Shown piece by piece: positions 37,601 to 49,600 of a stretch of DNA of 64,000 nucleotides (positions are counted from its first letter, which is position 1; each line of letters starts with the position of its first letter). This DNA is from Macrosoma leucophasiata. Lineage: Eukaryota > Arthropoda > Insecta > Lepidoptera > Hedylidae. The stretch spans positions 11,540,001 to 11,604,000 of the forward strand of contig JAWQUS010000032.1 of NCBI GenBank assembly GCA_036365455.1. Reading direction: 5' to 3'. The notes under the pieces are model-generated. The model did not search any database. It saw only the letters and a list, made by a program, of their open reading frames with translations, and was not told the DNA's origin. Position numbers and translations under genes: made by a program.

Positions 37601-40600
37601 GTACCTAACTAATAGGCTAATACGGAAGAAATGTAACAAGTCATCTATACAAATAAATAAAATTGGAGTGTCTGTTTGTAATATTAAAATACCCGCTTTT
37701 TACTAAATGCATATGTATACACGGTACGTATACCAAAACATTTTTTTTTGCAATTTTTGTATGTCTGTCTCTCTGTCTGTTTGGCGGAGCTAATCTTGGG
37801 AACGGCGGGACAGATTTGGACGGGACTTTCACTGGCAGATAGCTGATGTAATAATGAGTAACTTAGGCTACTTTTATACTAGCTTCGCCCACGACTTCGT
37901 CTGGGTAGATACTGAACAATCATGAATTCTCACGCGCACGAAGTCGCGGGGCCAGCTAGTAGGTAGTTAATAAAATTCCATGATATCCGTGGTGAAACTT
38001 TTAAACTATGATTTGTAAAAGAATTACAATACAAATTAGGTACCTACCTAAATTACCTTCTTTTTCTAACATAATGTAGGTACTGTACCTTTTTGGCTGA
38101 AAAGTAGGTACTTACCACTTACCTATGATGGTCCACTACCTGTAGCTGACCTAACGCGTAACCAGCTGCGAAACTATCTGACTATTTCAGCTTTCTGTTA
38201 TTTTGCATTAACATTGCCTCACTGTCATTCTAATTCTAGAACAATTCGTCACACCGCCAAATTCCATATTGACCTTAGATTTATCGGTTAACAAAACTAA
38301 AATAAGGCAATGGATTCTCAATTGAAAAATTACGCCAATTTATAGGTCATTGTCCTTGATCACACCACACGGTATGGACCAATGGGAGACGCGAGCCCAC
38401 AGATCTACCAATCGGATAGACCCGCCATGTCGCTTCATGTGCGCATGCCTGAATTGTCATAATAGATGAATGAATAAGCCCGTAGCCCGCATGCAGAGAT
38501 CAACAGGCCAATTCGTAGGGGACCGAATTTTAAGGGGAACGAATGATTTTACACTACGGATTTGTTCGGATTATTAATATTATGTGATAGAAGATTTATT
38601 CGAGTTGAGAAACAATGAAGAAGTTACTTTGAGTTTAATTTGTACCTATTAAAATCACGTAAATTTATATGATTATTATTTAGCGCGCGCGCATGGCCCA
38701 GCGGCTGGTGTAGATCGTAAGCGATCTGCTCGGTTAAGCACTACGGGCGCGGTCGGGTAGTGTGATGGGTGACCGCTAGTGGCAAATTAAATGCGCGTTT
38801 CCGTGCTTCGGAGGGCACGTTAAGCCGTCGGTCCCGGTTGCTATCGATGGATAGCAGTCGTTAAACCTTGTCGGAGGCCTTATGGGCGGTTTGAAAACAT
38901 CCGACAGTGGGTTGGCCACTAACCCACCCACCTCCACCAATCCGCATTGGAGCAGCGTGGTGGAGTAAGCTCCAGGCCTCCCCCCAAAAAGGGGAGAGAC
39001 TCGTGCCCAGCAGTGGGACGTATAATGGGTTGCCATTATTATATTATTATTATTATTTACATTTCTATGGCATCATGTAATTACTTATGCATAAATACAG
39101 CTATTCACCTATTCTAACTTTGTCATCAAATGTCCTCTACCAAAGAATACGTAATAATACTACGTATACCTCTACTATACTGCTACGATAGAACGTACGT
39201 AACTAAGAACTATAGGTGTATCCTATCTAACCTAGAATAAGGTTGTGGGTAAACCCATCGTGCTCACAACGGGGTGGATCAGCGACCGGATTCTGAGAGG
39301 TGTCTGCATTGCCATTGGTATGGCATGCACGGCTCTGTAATTTCCGGCACAGAGGCATAACACCTTAGGCTTCAAGAGTGGTAACGCATCTGCATTTTGA
39401 CCTTGGTCTTTGTGTGGGTGTCTATAGGCTGCAGTCATCAATTAACATCGCCACATCCATTACATAAAAAAAAATGCAGCAAAACCCAGTTCATTTTCTT
39501 GTTACCTCAATGTTTCGCCCGGTCTGGTTTTCAGTCTTTGTTTTTTAGGTTGCCAAATTGTAAGAACATGCCTTTGAAATGACTTTAATTTTGTTGCAGA
39601 AAGTTAATGATGGATATTATTTTTTTTACCCAACTGGAACGCGGAGGAGGGTAATGTGTTCATCAGTTCATATATTATGTACTGGTGACCCTCCCTGAGG
39701 GGTTAGAATTTATAATTAAGTAAAAACTTAATTTTGGTCAGAAATAGACATCGACTGATAAATTTAGATATTCGGCTTCGAAGGCCCACGATCAACATCA
39801 AAACAATGGACAATCTTAAAAGACGACAACCTCCGTGGTGAAGTCAGTTAGAATTTTTTTTTATAAAATTGCATCCAAAATTATTCTTATCGCCGAGATA
39901 AAATGGCGTTAATAATATTCCCACACTGTCGAACCATATTTATTTCCCCGATAAGATTACCCCGAGCTTAGCTTAATTTTTTTTTTATCTATAAAACTGT
40001 TTTTCCACTGGATAAACCAGAGAAATCCACGCGAAGAGAATCAGGGCGAAGATGTATGAGAGTTAAAGCATTGATCTGCAATTTTTGTAGGCTTTTTTGT
40101 AACATTTACTGTGAGATTCACAAACCGCACTACGACTTTACTTTGAGCAAAGTATGCTTAGAACTGTCAGAAATGTATGGGTTTTGACAGTTCGAAGCGT
40201 ACTTTGCCCGAAAGTAAAGTCGTAGTGCGGTCTGTGAATCTCGCCCTTAGACTCATTAAAACCGGTCCTAAAAGTTCCTCAAGACTCCGTACTTATAAAT
40301 GTAGGTAATTAAAATGCATTGAAATAAAACTATTTTTACGGATTTATCTCGCGTATATTAAACTAAAATGATTTTTAAAATCAACCCGACGTTTCGGTCG
40401 CTTTTCAGCTTCCGTGGTCCCGGGCAGACTGAGGTGACATTTGTCTGACAGAAGTTTGAAAAATTATATGTAGCTACCTCCATCGATTTCGTAAACGCCT
40501 TGCGTAGCGTTCAGGATTAACACAATAATTACTTATGGTATCTTGAGGTCTTGCAGACTGCTGCGGCTGGGATTTAATCTTGCTAAGTATGGGATCCCAT

Positions 40601-43600
40601 GATGTTGATAATCGCCATCCATCTTCTCTATTGAAATTTGGGTGTTTTTTAATTTCAATAGCCTCGCGTACCATTCGTGGAATGGGTTTGTGTTCTCTAG
40701 CGAGTATTTGAATTTTATCAAACCGGATGTAATGGTTTGGCTTATCCGCTATGTGTTCACAGACTGCAGACCTCCCTGTTCTTCGGTTTTTGACATCAGC
40801 AATGTGCTCTTTAACGCGGGTGGATACAGCTCTCTTAGTTTGACCAATATATGAGAGTCCACAATCACAATCTAATTTATAAATGCCAGAATTTTGTAAT
40901 GGAATATTACTTTTAATGGGTCTTAAATACTGATGAATCTTTTTATATGGTTTGAAAACTGTTTTAATGGAATTCTTTTTTAAAATGTTGCTGATTTTAT
41001 CTGTGACACCCTTAACGTAAGGTAGTATGGCTGGTTGTCGTTCTACTGTAGGTGGTTTCACGCGGCCTCTGTGACGGACGGGTGGTACATGGAGCTTGTT
41101 GTTATGTAGCACCTGGCGTAGGTGCTTCAGCTCCCCCTGAAGATGGTGGTCGTCACAGATGCCTCGTGCTCTCTGAAATAGAGATGAGCCAACGGCAGAT
41201 AAATGTGCCGGGTGATGGTGTGATTCACCATTAAGGTACCTATCAGTATGGGTAGACTTCCTAAACACAGTGTGACTGAGTGTGTTATTGGTTTTTCTAA
41301 TTAATAAAGTATCTAAGAAGGCTAATTTATTGTCCTGTTCCAATTCCATAGTGAATTTGATTTTATGGTGTATGGAATTGAGATGTGAAAGAAAAACAGA
41401 AACATTATTGCTATCCAATATGGTGAATGTGTCATCTACATATCGTTTATAAATGCGAGGTGTTATGGTTGTAGTGCTCAGGGCTCTCTCCTCAAAGTCC
41501 TCCATGAATATATCGGCGACTATGGGAGAAACTGGGGAGCCCATGGCAACTCCGTCTATTTGTAGGTAGAATTCCCCATTCCACATTAGATAGCCAGATG
41601 TCAGGCACCATTCAAGTAGTTCTGCATATTGACGGGGCATATTGTGAGCAATTAGCTTTCTATGGAATTCTATGAAATTCACTATGGAATTGGAACAGGA
41701 CAATAAATTAGCCTTCTTAGATACTTTATTAATTAGAAAAACCAATAACACACTCAGTCACACTGTGTTTAGGAAGTCTACCCATACTGATAGGTACCTT
41801 AATGGTGAATCACACCATCACCCGGCACATTTATCTGCCGTTGGCTCATCTCTATTTCAGAGAGCACGAGGCATCTGTGACGACCACCATCTTCAGGGGG
41901 AGCTGAAGCACCTACGCCAGGTGCTACATAACAACAAGCTCCATGTACCACCCGTCCGTCACAGAGGCCGCGTGAAACCACCTACAGTAGAACGACAACC
42001 AGCCATACTACCTTACGTTAAGGGTGTCACAGATAAAATCAGCAACATTTTAAAAAAGAATTCCATTAAAACAGTTTTCAAACCATATAAAAAGATTCAT
42101 CAGTATTTAAGACCCATTAAAAGTAATATTCCATTACAAAATTCTGGCATTTATAAATTAGATTGTGATTGTGGACTCTCATATATTGGTCAAACTAAGA
42201 GAGCTGTATCCACCCGCGTTAAAGAGCACATTGCTGATGTCAAAAACCGAAGAACAGGGAGGTCTGCAGTCTGTGAACACATAGCGGATAAGCCAAACCA
42301 TTACATCCGGTTTGATAAAATTCAAATACTCGCTAGAGAACACAAACCCATTCCACGAATGGTACGCGAGGCTATTGAAATTAAAAAACACCCAAATTTC
42401 AATAGAGAAGATGGATGGCGATTATCAACATCATGGGATCCCATACTTAGCAAGATTAAATCCCAGCCGCAGCAGTCTGCAAGACCTCAAGATACCATAA
42501 GTAATTATTGTGTTAATCCTGAACGCTACGCAAGGCGTTTACGAAATCGATGGAGGTAGCTACATATAATTTTTCAAACTTCTGTCAGACAAATGTCACC
42601 TCAGTCTGCCCGGGACCACGGAAGCTGAAAAGCGACCGAAACGTCGGGTTGATTTTAAAAATCATTTTAGTTTAATATACGCGAGATAAATCCGTAAAAA
42701 TAGTTTTATTTCAATGAGTGTAGCTCGCGAAAACCTAAGAACATATCAAATTAAAATGCAACACTTACATAATACAACTTCAAACTCAAAATTCCTTCTC
42801 ATGCTCTAATTATTTTCCATATTGTTCTATTCTTTCACATTATCTGCTAAGTTAATAATGGGTTCTTCCGAACAATAAAAGACTTCTCACAATAAATGAG
42901 GATCCTCAACTATACCTAAGTTTCCCAATTCCTAATACATTTCATCTCTAATTATATTCGTTCACATTTTCTCTTACGTTTTATTGGGCTACTACAACAG
43001 AGAATATAACGTTTTCGCAGGTTCGCGAGCTTCATACATTGTAGAAATTATATTTGCGGATTTTCTCTTCAAACTTAAACTAGTTTGCCCGTGACCACGG
43101 TAGCTGGAAAGCGACCGAAACGTGGGGTATGAGAAGAAGTTGGGAGTGTTGTATACCTACGCAAGAAAATCCGCAAATATAATTTCCACAGCAGAGAACA
43201 CGTACCTAATAATATGCCTAAGTTAAAGACTTGTGAAATTAAAAGGGGTCCCTCAAGGTTCAACACCTATAACTGTAAAATATTCTATCAAATCCTACAT
43301 ATTCTTTCATATAGAAATATGCCATTGGGGTTTGATCCCGTTAGCTATGTCTCGCGGGATTATTCGAGTTGGCAGTTCCGTTGGCAGTCCGTTCAGTTAC
43401 CGCAGTAACTGAACGGACGGAACGGTTATTTAACTGTTCATCGATATCAATTATTTATTCCTTCGGTCAGTGCATCGATTAATTTTTTGTTGCAATTAAT
43501 TAATAAGTAATAATTAAATAATTTAAACTTAGATCACTTCGTGCGAATATGCGATCTACGTATTGAAAAAAAATATTTTTTTTTCTAACAACAACTATAA

Positions 43601-46600
43601 TTGTTGTAGGTACAATAACAACTATTAACAAAGCTAACCGTAAACAAATCAACATCTTTTTCTATTCCCACCACGAACCGGACTTTTCCCCTGAGACTTA
43701 TTCTTTCCCAACCGTAAAAGGAGAGGTAATGAGGTACATCCTATGAGCGAAACCACCAGCAAATCGCATTATCCTTACAGTTAATTGGATCGTTTAACGT
43801 ATTTAAAGATAAGCTGTAAGATACATTTATACTGACGGACGTGCTTGGTGGCAAACAATTGTGATGGAAGGTGATTTTTACTGGGGATAGGAATCTTTAA
43901 AATAGTAAAGAGTTCGATCTTTTAGTTACTAAACTACCAAGCAGGTTTTATATTTCAAATGACAAGTAGACAAAGAGACATTGTAAGTTTTGATCAATAC
44001 CGGACTAGCAGTTCTCAGTTCTCACGTAAGCAGTGTGCATAAGTGATTTCTTAGAGAACGCTCTACCCTTAGATTAATTACCTATAGATGTAGCCAGCGT
44101 GTGGCCACTCATGAGTCAGCCATATGAAATCATGAGTGGTGCTAGTAAATAAAGTTTCCCAATTTTCTTCCTAATCATTTACTCTATCTCGGCAAGTTTT
44201 TATGTTAAACATTCCTAAGCATTTACTTTTATTCAGATTAGTTGAATTGTAACGAATTGATTGAATTATGAATTAAAACATGTGCATCTACCATTCAATT
44301 AATTCTATACATTTTGCTGAAAGATCAAGAACATATCGAGAAAATGTACATAATTTGAAATAGGTTACCATGAATTAGCATTTATTATGCTGCGAGCTGT
44401 GAATAATCTAGGTTCTATATTAATCACAGCTCGCACTCTAGAACATCATCTACAGGGTATTATTTCTTAGGCCGCGATCTTATAGATAGTTTATCAGAAC
44501 GATTGCTGTATCGGCTAAGGCATTCAATATTTGCGTGTAAGTTATAGTTAAATAAAACTAAGAGTTTCAGTGTGATTATCGCTTTATTATTCAAATTATA
44601 AATATCAAGACATAAATCATTATACAATTATAATGTTATTGTCCTGTCATGAAATGTCAGAATGTGGGAATGTTAGTACTTCCGTGGAATGAACGGAAAT
44701 ACTAAGTTCCGAAGGGTCTCGACCATTTTTAATGCTAGCCCTTAAAACATTAAAAGCAAGCAACATACACCGGCAAACAATGATCAACAAGTTCACATCG
44801 AGTAAATGAAAACTGCAGCCTATATATAACTTTTTAAACATTGAGATTTCTAGATCTCGATTTAAATGCAGATGTGTGTGTATCTTCACGCCAGGTCCCT
44901 AACGGGGTAGGCAGAGAGTGTAGAGCGCCAGATGTCCCAGTCCTGACAAACCTCGTCGTTCACCCACCCTCAATCGGTTAAAAATAAAAAAGGGAAGGCA
45001 GAGTTTGACGCATTGGTGTGGGACCTCTGTAGCTTAGAGGTAAAGCGGCTGGACTGATTATCCTGAGGTTGCACGTTCGATTCCTGCCCGAAGTCAAATT
45101 TTTCTTTCCCATTTTTTTTCTATAATAATAATATTTTTTATTCTACACCATCTTGGAAATAATTACCAAAGCCATTTAATATTTTGTTATGGCTTATTGT
45201 CAATTCTAACACTGTTAGAACAAAAACTTATATGTCTACGAAATTAGGGAGAATATAAAAGTAAATTTATAGCAACACACAAAAATAAGTATGTGGGATT
45301 TCGTTGAATAAAAATTTCATGAGAAATGTGCTTTATTTTGAATTGATAATCAAGAGTTATATGCTTCAACGTGTATTTTGTTCAATAGACATACATTATT
45401 TACTAATATCTGTTTACTTACGAATGAAAAGTGATGTCGTTTAAAGGCCTCGTTTCTGTACGGTTTATACAGGCTAAAATTCTGCAACCTCCTATTTTAC
45501 TGCACACTAATCACATAACTCATTGAGTCTTTTTCTCATAAATACCCAAAAACTTATTAATAATCGCCGATATACGTCGAAAACAATAAATAAATTCGTA
45601 TACGATAGGTTATCTATTACAGCAATTGCGATGGAAGATGTTTGTTCGGCTAACTTTTCGAAGTTCGCCAAGCAAAAACCGGCACGCCGTAAGGGACAAA
45701 AGATACGATGCTCTATTTCAACTTTCTTATGTTCTTTGTATATAACTGTCTCACTTCCACAAAGCATATGGCGAACATGGCTACGTCTATAGGTACTTAG
45801 TCTAAGGCTCTACCACTACGAAATCGAAACTACCCTATTGTCAGAAAATATGTAATAATATTGTACATATGTTTATTTCTCATAATATAATTGCGACGAA
45901 AACAGGATACATTTCATTTAAATTGTAGGAATTTATGTCTCTTTATTATGAGGATATACTTACTAAGTATGAATTCTAGAATTAATTTACCGGGAAAAAT
46001 ATGTAATTAATATAAAATGTGTCTCCTGAAATATCACGTGTTTAAGTTACTTAATATTATTGAATTTATTTGGCAAAACAATTAACATATCTATATAATG
46101 GCACCTGCCTTCTCATTAATTTAATTCTCATCAGATAATAATGTATAATTAATGCAAAATAATGAACATTACTTTGTAAGTAAAACTTCTGTTCGAGTAC
46201 AATACTAATTAAAATAATCTGAATGTGACCTTCATTATCGTTACAAAAAGTTGCTAGAAATACGCATGTGCCCAAATTCTGATTACACGAGTCCTCTACG
46301 TTAAACGCTGTTTTTCTAACAAAGATGTTAATCGAACCCATTCATAATAGGGGGGCAGAGCAGCTTGTGGCGAGCTGTTGGTGAGTAGCGACACCACCCC
46401 CTACCATCATCTCGAGTTCCTCCGAGAGAACTGGGCTCCGCCTCGTCCGCCACACAGAGGTACGGCCGGACAGAGCATCAGGTCTCTCACCTCTGGCTTG
46501 CCTTCATTGGCCGGTCAGAGTGGGGCGCTAGAGGTATGGCATTTGCAGAAATTTAGATAATAGGCTGTTGTCTAAATTTCTGAAAGAGCCATACACTCGG

Positions 46601-49600
46601 GGGTGGAAGTGTCTAAAGGCATAATAGCGGGGAAGCCCGCTCCGAGCTCGAGATTACTCGCTCGTGATGGTGAAACCGGGGCCACACCTCTCGACACCCC
46701 CAGCCTCTCTCAACAGTGTTGCCCCCTGTCGACCATCGGGTTGGCTGTTTGGGGGGCCCACCAAGGAGAGGCGAGTCACCACCTGCCTAAAGTAGGATTC
46801 GATAATGTGAGATGTTGAATATAGGCAGGTGCCGGATCTCACTCCATAGGCCCAGCCAGCTAGTCCCCCAAGTTCACCCACATAGCCCAAAGTTTGGCAA
46901 ATCACTTTTCATTACAATAGTCCCATTATATTCTGCGGGGTCTGTCTGTGTCTGTATTAACTATTGATGCAGTCAGAGAGAGGTCCCGCCGAATATAACC
47001 CATTACAAAGTAGATCAAAATTCTCGAAAGGGCCTCTACGTGTTGGACCCCCCATGTCCCCGCGCAAGCCTGACAAAGGTCCGGGGTTCAAATTGGACCC
47101 CGTGCTGACGAGAGACATAATAATGGGGAAGCCCGCTCCGAGCTCGAGATTACTCGCTCGTGATGGTGAAACCGGGGCCACACCTCTCGACACCCCCAGC
47201 CTCTCTCAACAGTGTTGCCCCCTGTCGACCATCGGGTTGGCTGTTTGGGGGGCCCACCAAGGAGAGGCGAGTCACCACCTGCCTAAAGTAGGATTCGATA
47301 ATGTGAGATGTTGAATATAGGCAGGTGCCGGATCTCACTCCATAGGCCCAGCCAGCTAGTCCCCCCAGTTCACCCACATAGCCCAAAGTTTGGCAAATCA
47401 CTTTTCATTACAATAGTCCCATTATATTCTGCGGGGTCTGTCTGTGTCTGTATTAACTATTGATGCAGTCAGAGAGAGTTCCCGCTGAATATAACCCACT
47501 ACAAAGTAGATCAAAATTCTCGAAAGGGCCTCTACGTGTTGGACCCCCCATGTCCCCGCGCAAGCCTGACAAAGGTCCGGGGTTCAAATTGGACCCCGTG
47601 CTGACGAGAGACATAATAATGGTGTACTCCTTCGGCATACTCAAGTGGACTCAGACCGAACTGGATGGCCTTGACAGGCGAGTCCGCTCTTTACTCACAG
47701 CGCACCGCACGCATCTCCCACGGTCTTCGGTGATGAGATTATACATCCCACGGAAATGTGGGGGTCGTGGCGTTCTAAGCGCTAAGACCCTACACAACCG
47801 TGAGGTGTGTAATCTCCGAGAATACTTCCTGACCGCCGACGAAGAGATGCATCGGGATGTGGTGGCGGTCGACAGCGGACTCACCCCACTCTCTTTGGCT
47901 AAAAAGAACTGGCGCAAACCTGAGGTGCTCACGACTAGCGCCCGCAGGATTGTATGGCAAGGCAAGGAGCTACACGGGCGTTTTTACCGGCCCTCCATGG
48001 ACCCGATGTAGATTTCTTAGCTTCTGTGGCCTGGCTACGATTCGGTGACCTCTTTGGGGAAACCGAAGGTTTTGTTTGTGCAATTATGGACGAAGTGGTA
48101 ATGACCAACAACTACCGGAAGTTTATCCTGAAGGGTAGAACGGTCGACATATGTCTGGCATGCCATCGACCGGGTGAATCAATCAGGCATATTGTTTCCA
48201 GCTATTCGAGTCTTGCCAACGGCGAATACTTGCACAGACACAACCAAGTATTTTTTAATTTTTTATACATATTTGTTGTTTTTTTTTATATACATATATA
48301 TATGTAAAAAATTATAAAATAAGTTTTATCAATAAAAAAGTGGAATAATAATGGCAACCCATTATACGTCCCACTGCTAGGCACGAGTCTCTCCCCTTTT
48401 TGGGGAGAGCTTACTCCACCACGCTGCTCCAATGCCGATTGGTCGAGATACGGGTTAGTGGCCAACCCGATATCGAATGTTTTCAAACCGCCCTTAAGGC
48501 ATCCAACAAGGTTTAACGACTGCTATCTATCGATAGCAACCGGGACCGATGGCTTAACGTGCCCTCCGAAGCACGGAAACGCGCATTTTAATTTGCCACT
48601 AGCGGTCACCCATCATCACACACCGATCGCGACCGTACTGCTTAGCCGAGTAGATCGCTTATGATCTACACCAGCCGCGGGGCCATGTTCGCTTCTAATC
48701 GAACCCTTTACTTAAATGGTATTGGGCGTTATCACCAGATTTTCTTAAAGTAAGTTGTGGACGTTGTGGTTTAATAAAAGCTATATCTGATTGATTTTGA
48801 ATCAGCGGAGAGCGTTCCTCAACTGTAATAGTACCTACCTCAGTGAATACTGCGGGCTTAGAAGCATTCACTGAGGCACAGTTGGTGGTCGTTTACTTAA
48901 ACCCACTTGCACAATCCAGGTTAACCGTACAACCCGGAGTTAATTATGTACTAAAAACCTACAAGTTAAATGCAGATCTGTTGCCATATTGTATATTCTC
49001 TAGCCATACATGGCAATGCATCAGAGGTAAGATCTTTTAATAGAGAATTGAATGAAATGTGTGTAAGTTAGAATTAAAAATGTAGGTATTTCCATGGGCG
49101 TTTACCAGGAGCATATTTTTGTGGCCTTAGTCGTGCCAACACCTACTAAAACTGACGCGGTAAAGCGATGATACGGCAAAAAAACATTGAGTTTATCGGC
49201 AACCAAATGCTCACGTGAAACAAAAGTTAAATGTGATGATGATGAATTACTCACTAATCAATTATTTCTAATCTCTTCCAGGCGTTGGTCTCATCACCCG
49301 CAAAGCAGCAAATGCGGTGACACCCACCGTGGAGCTCCGTCAAGATGGCGATCAGTACGTGCTGGTGACGTCATCCACCTTCAAGACCACGGAGGTGAAG
49401 TTCAAGCCTGGCGAGGAGTTCGATGAGGAGCGAGCTGATGGTGCTAAGGTACCTATATTTTAACTTTTTTATGACACTAAGCCTGGGTTGCACCATGGTA
49501 TTTGATTAAGTTACTGTAACATTTTCCATCCTTCTCGTTCATTTATTTTTAACACATGATTTTGCACATTCTCTACTTTTTCCGATACTTGACCATGCTG

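Larger units (their letters stand above)
40319..42748. mobile_element. Penelope-like element: two truncated copies head to head in one insertion
   Basis: The 12-bp direct repeat AATTAAAATGCA flanks the unit (40307-40318 and 42749-42760), so the pair inserted once. The left copy (40319-41674) reads on the minus strand and the right copy (41675-42714) on the plus strand. The arms 40319-41358 and 41675-42714 are each exactly 1,040 bp and appear almost identical. A 316-bp spacer (41359-41674) belongs to the left copy only. A 34-nt tail (42715-42748) is present only at the right end. Both copies are 5'-truncated. Inverted partial copies, long target duplications and a short terminal tail are known features of Penelope elements. 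Confidence 0.9.
42761..44877. other. Intron 1 stretch without recognised genes
   Basis: Apart from the small element at 43044 and the hairpin at 43387, AT-rich. A faint trace of the 290-bp family (CTGCAGCCTATATATAAC) is at 44735-44830. Confidence 0.35.
13648..49281 (+). other. FABP: FABP intron 1, about 35.6 kb, transposon-filled
   Basis: Bounded by GTAAGT and CTCTTCCAG. It accounts for over half of the window. Content in order: AT-rich sequence with a 24-bp perfect hairpin, boundary-palindrome MITEs, TTATTCAT MITEs, a hAT MITE, SINE-like copies, a Penelope-like insertion, mariner, a 5S-like SINE, the large inverted Penelope-like insertion, a tandem-monomer LINE, and a second 5S-like SINE. 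I see no conserved coding exon in it; small open frames here are unsupported. Confidence 0.85.

Noticed and set aside
45622..45691. A small + strand exon encoding MEDVCSANFSKF
   Set aside because: It lies inside FABP intron 1, both strands are open around it, and its phase fits neither FABP exon 1 nor exon 2.
46964..47314. A 116-residue frame repeated nearby
   Set aside because: It lies in the 496-bp tandem units; the length comes from GC-rich sequence and both strands are open.
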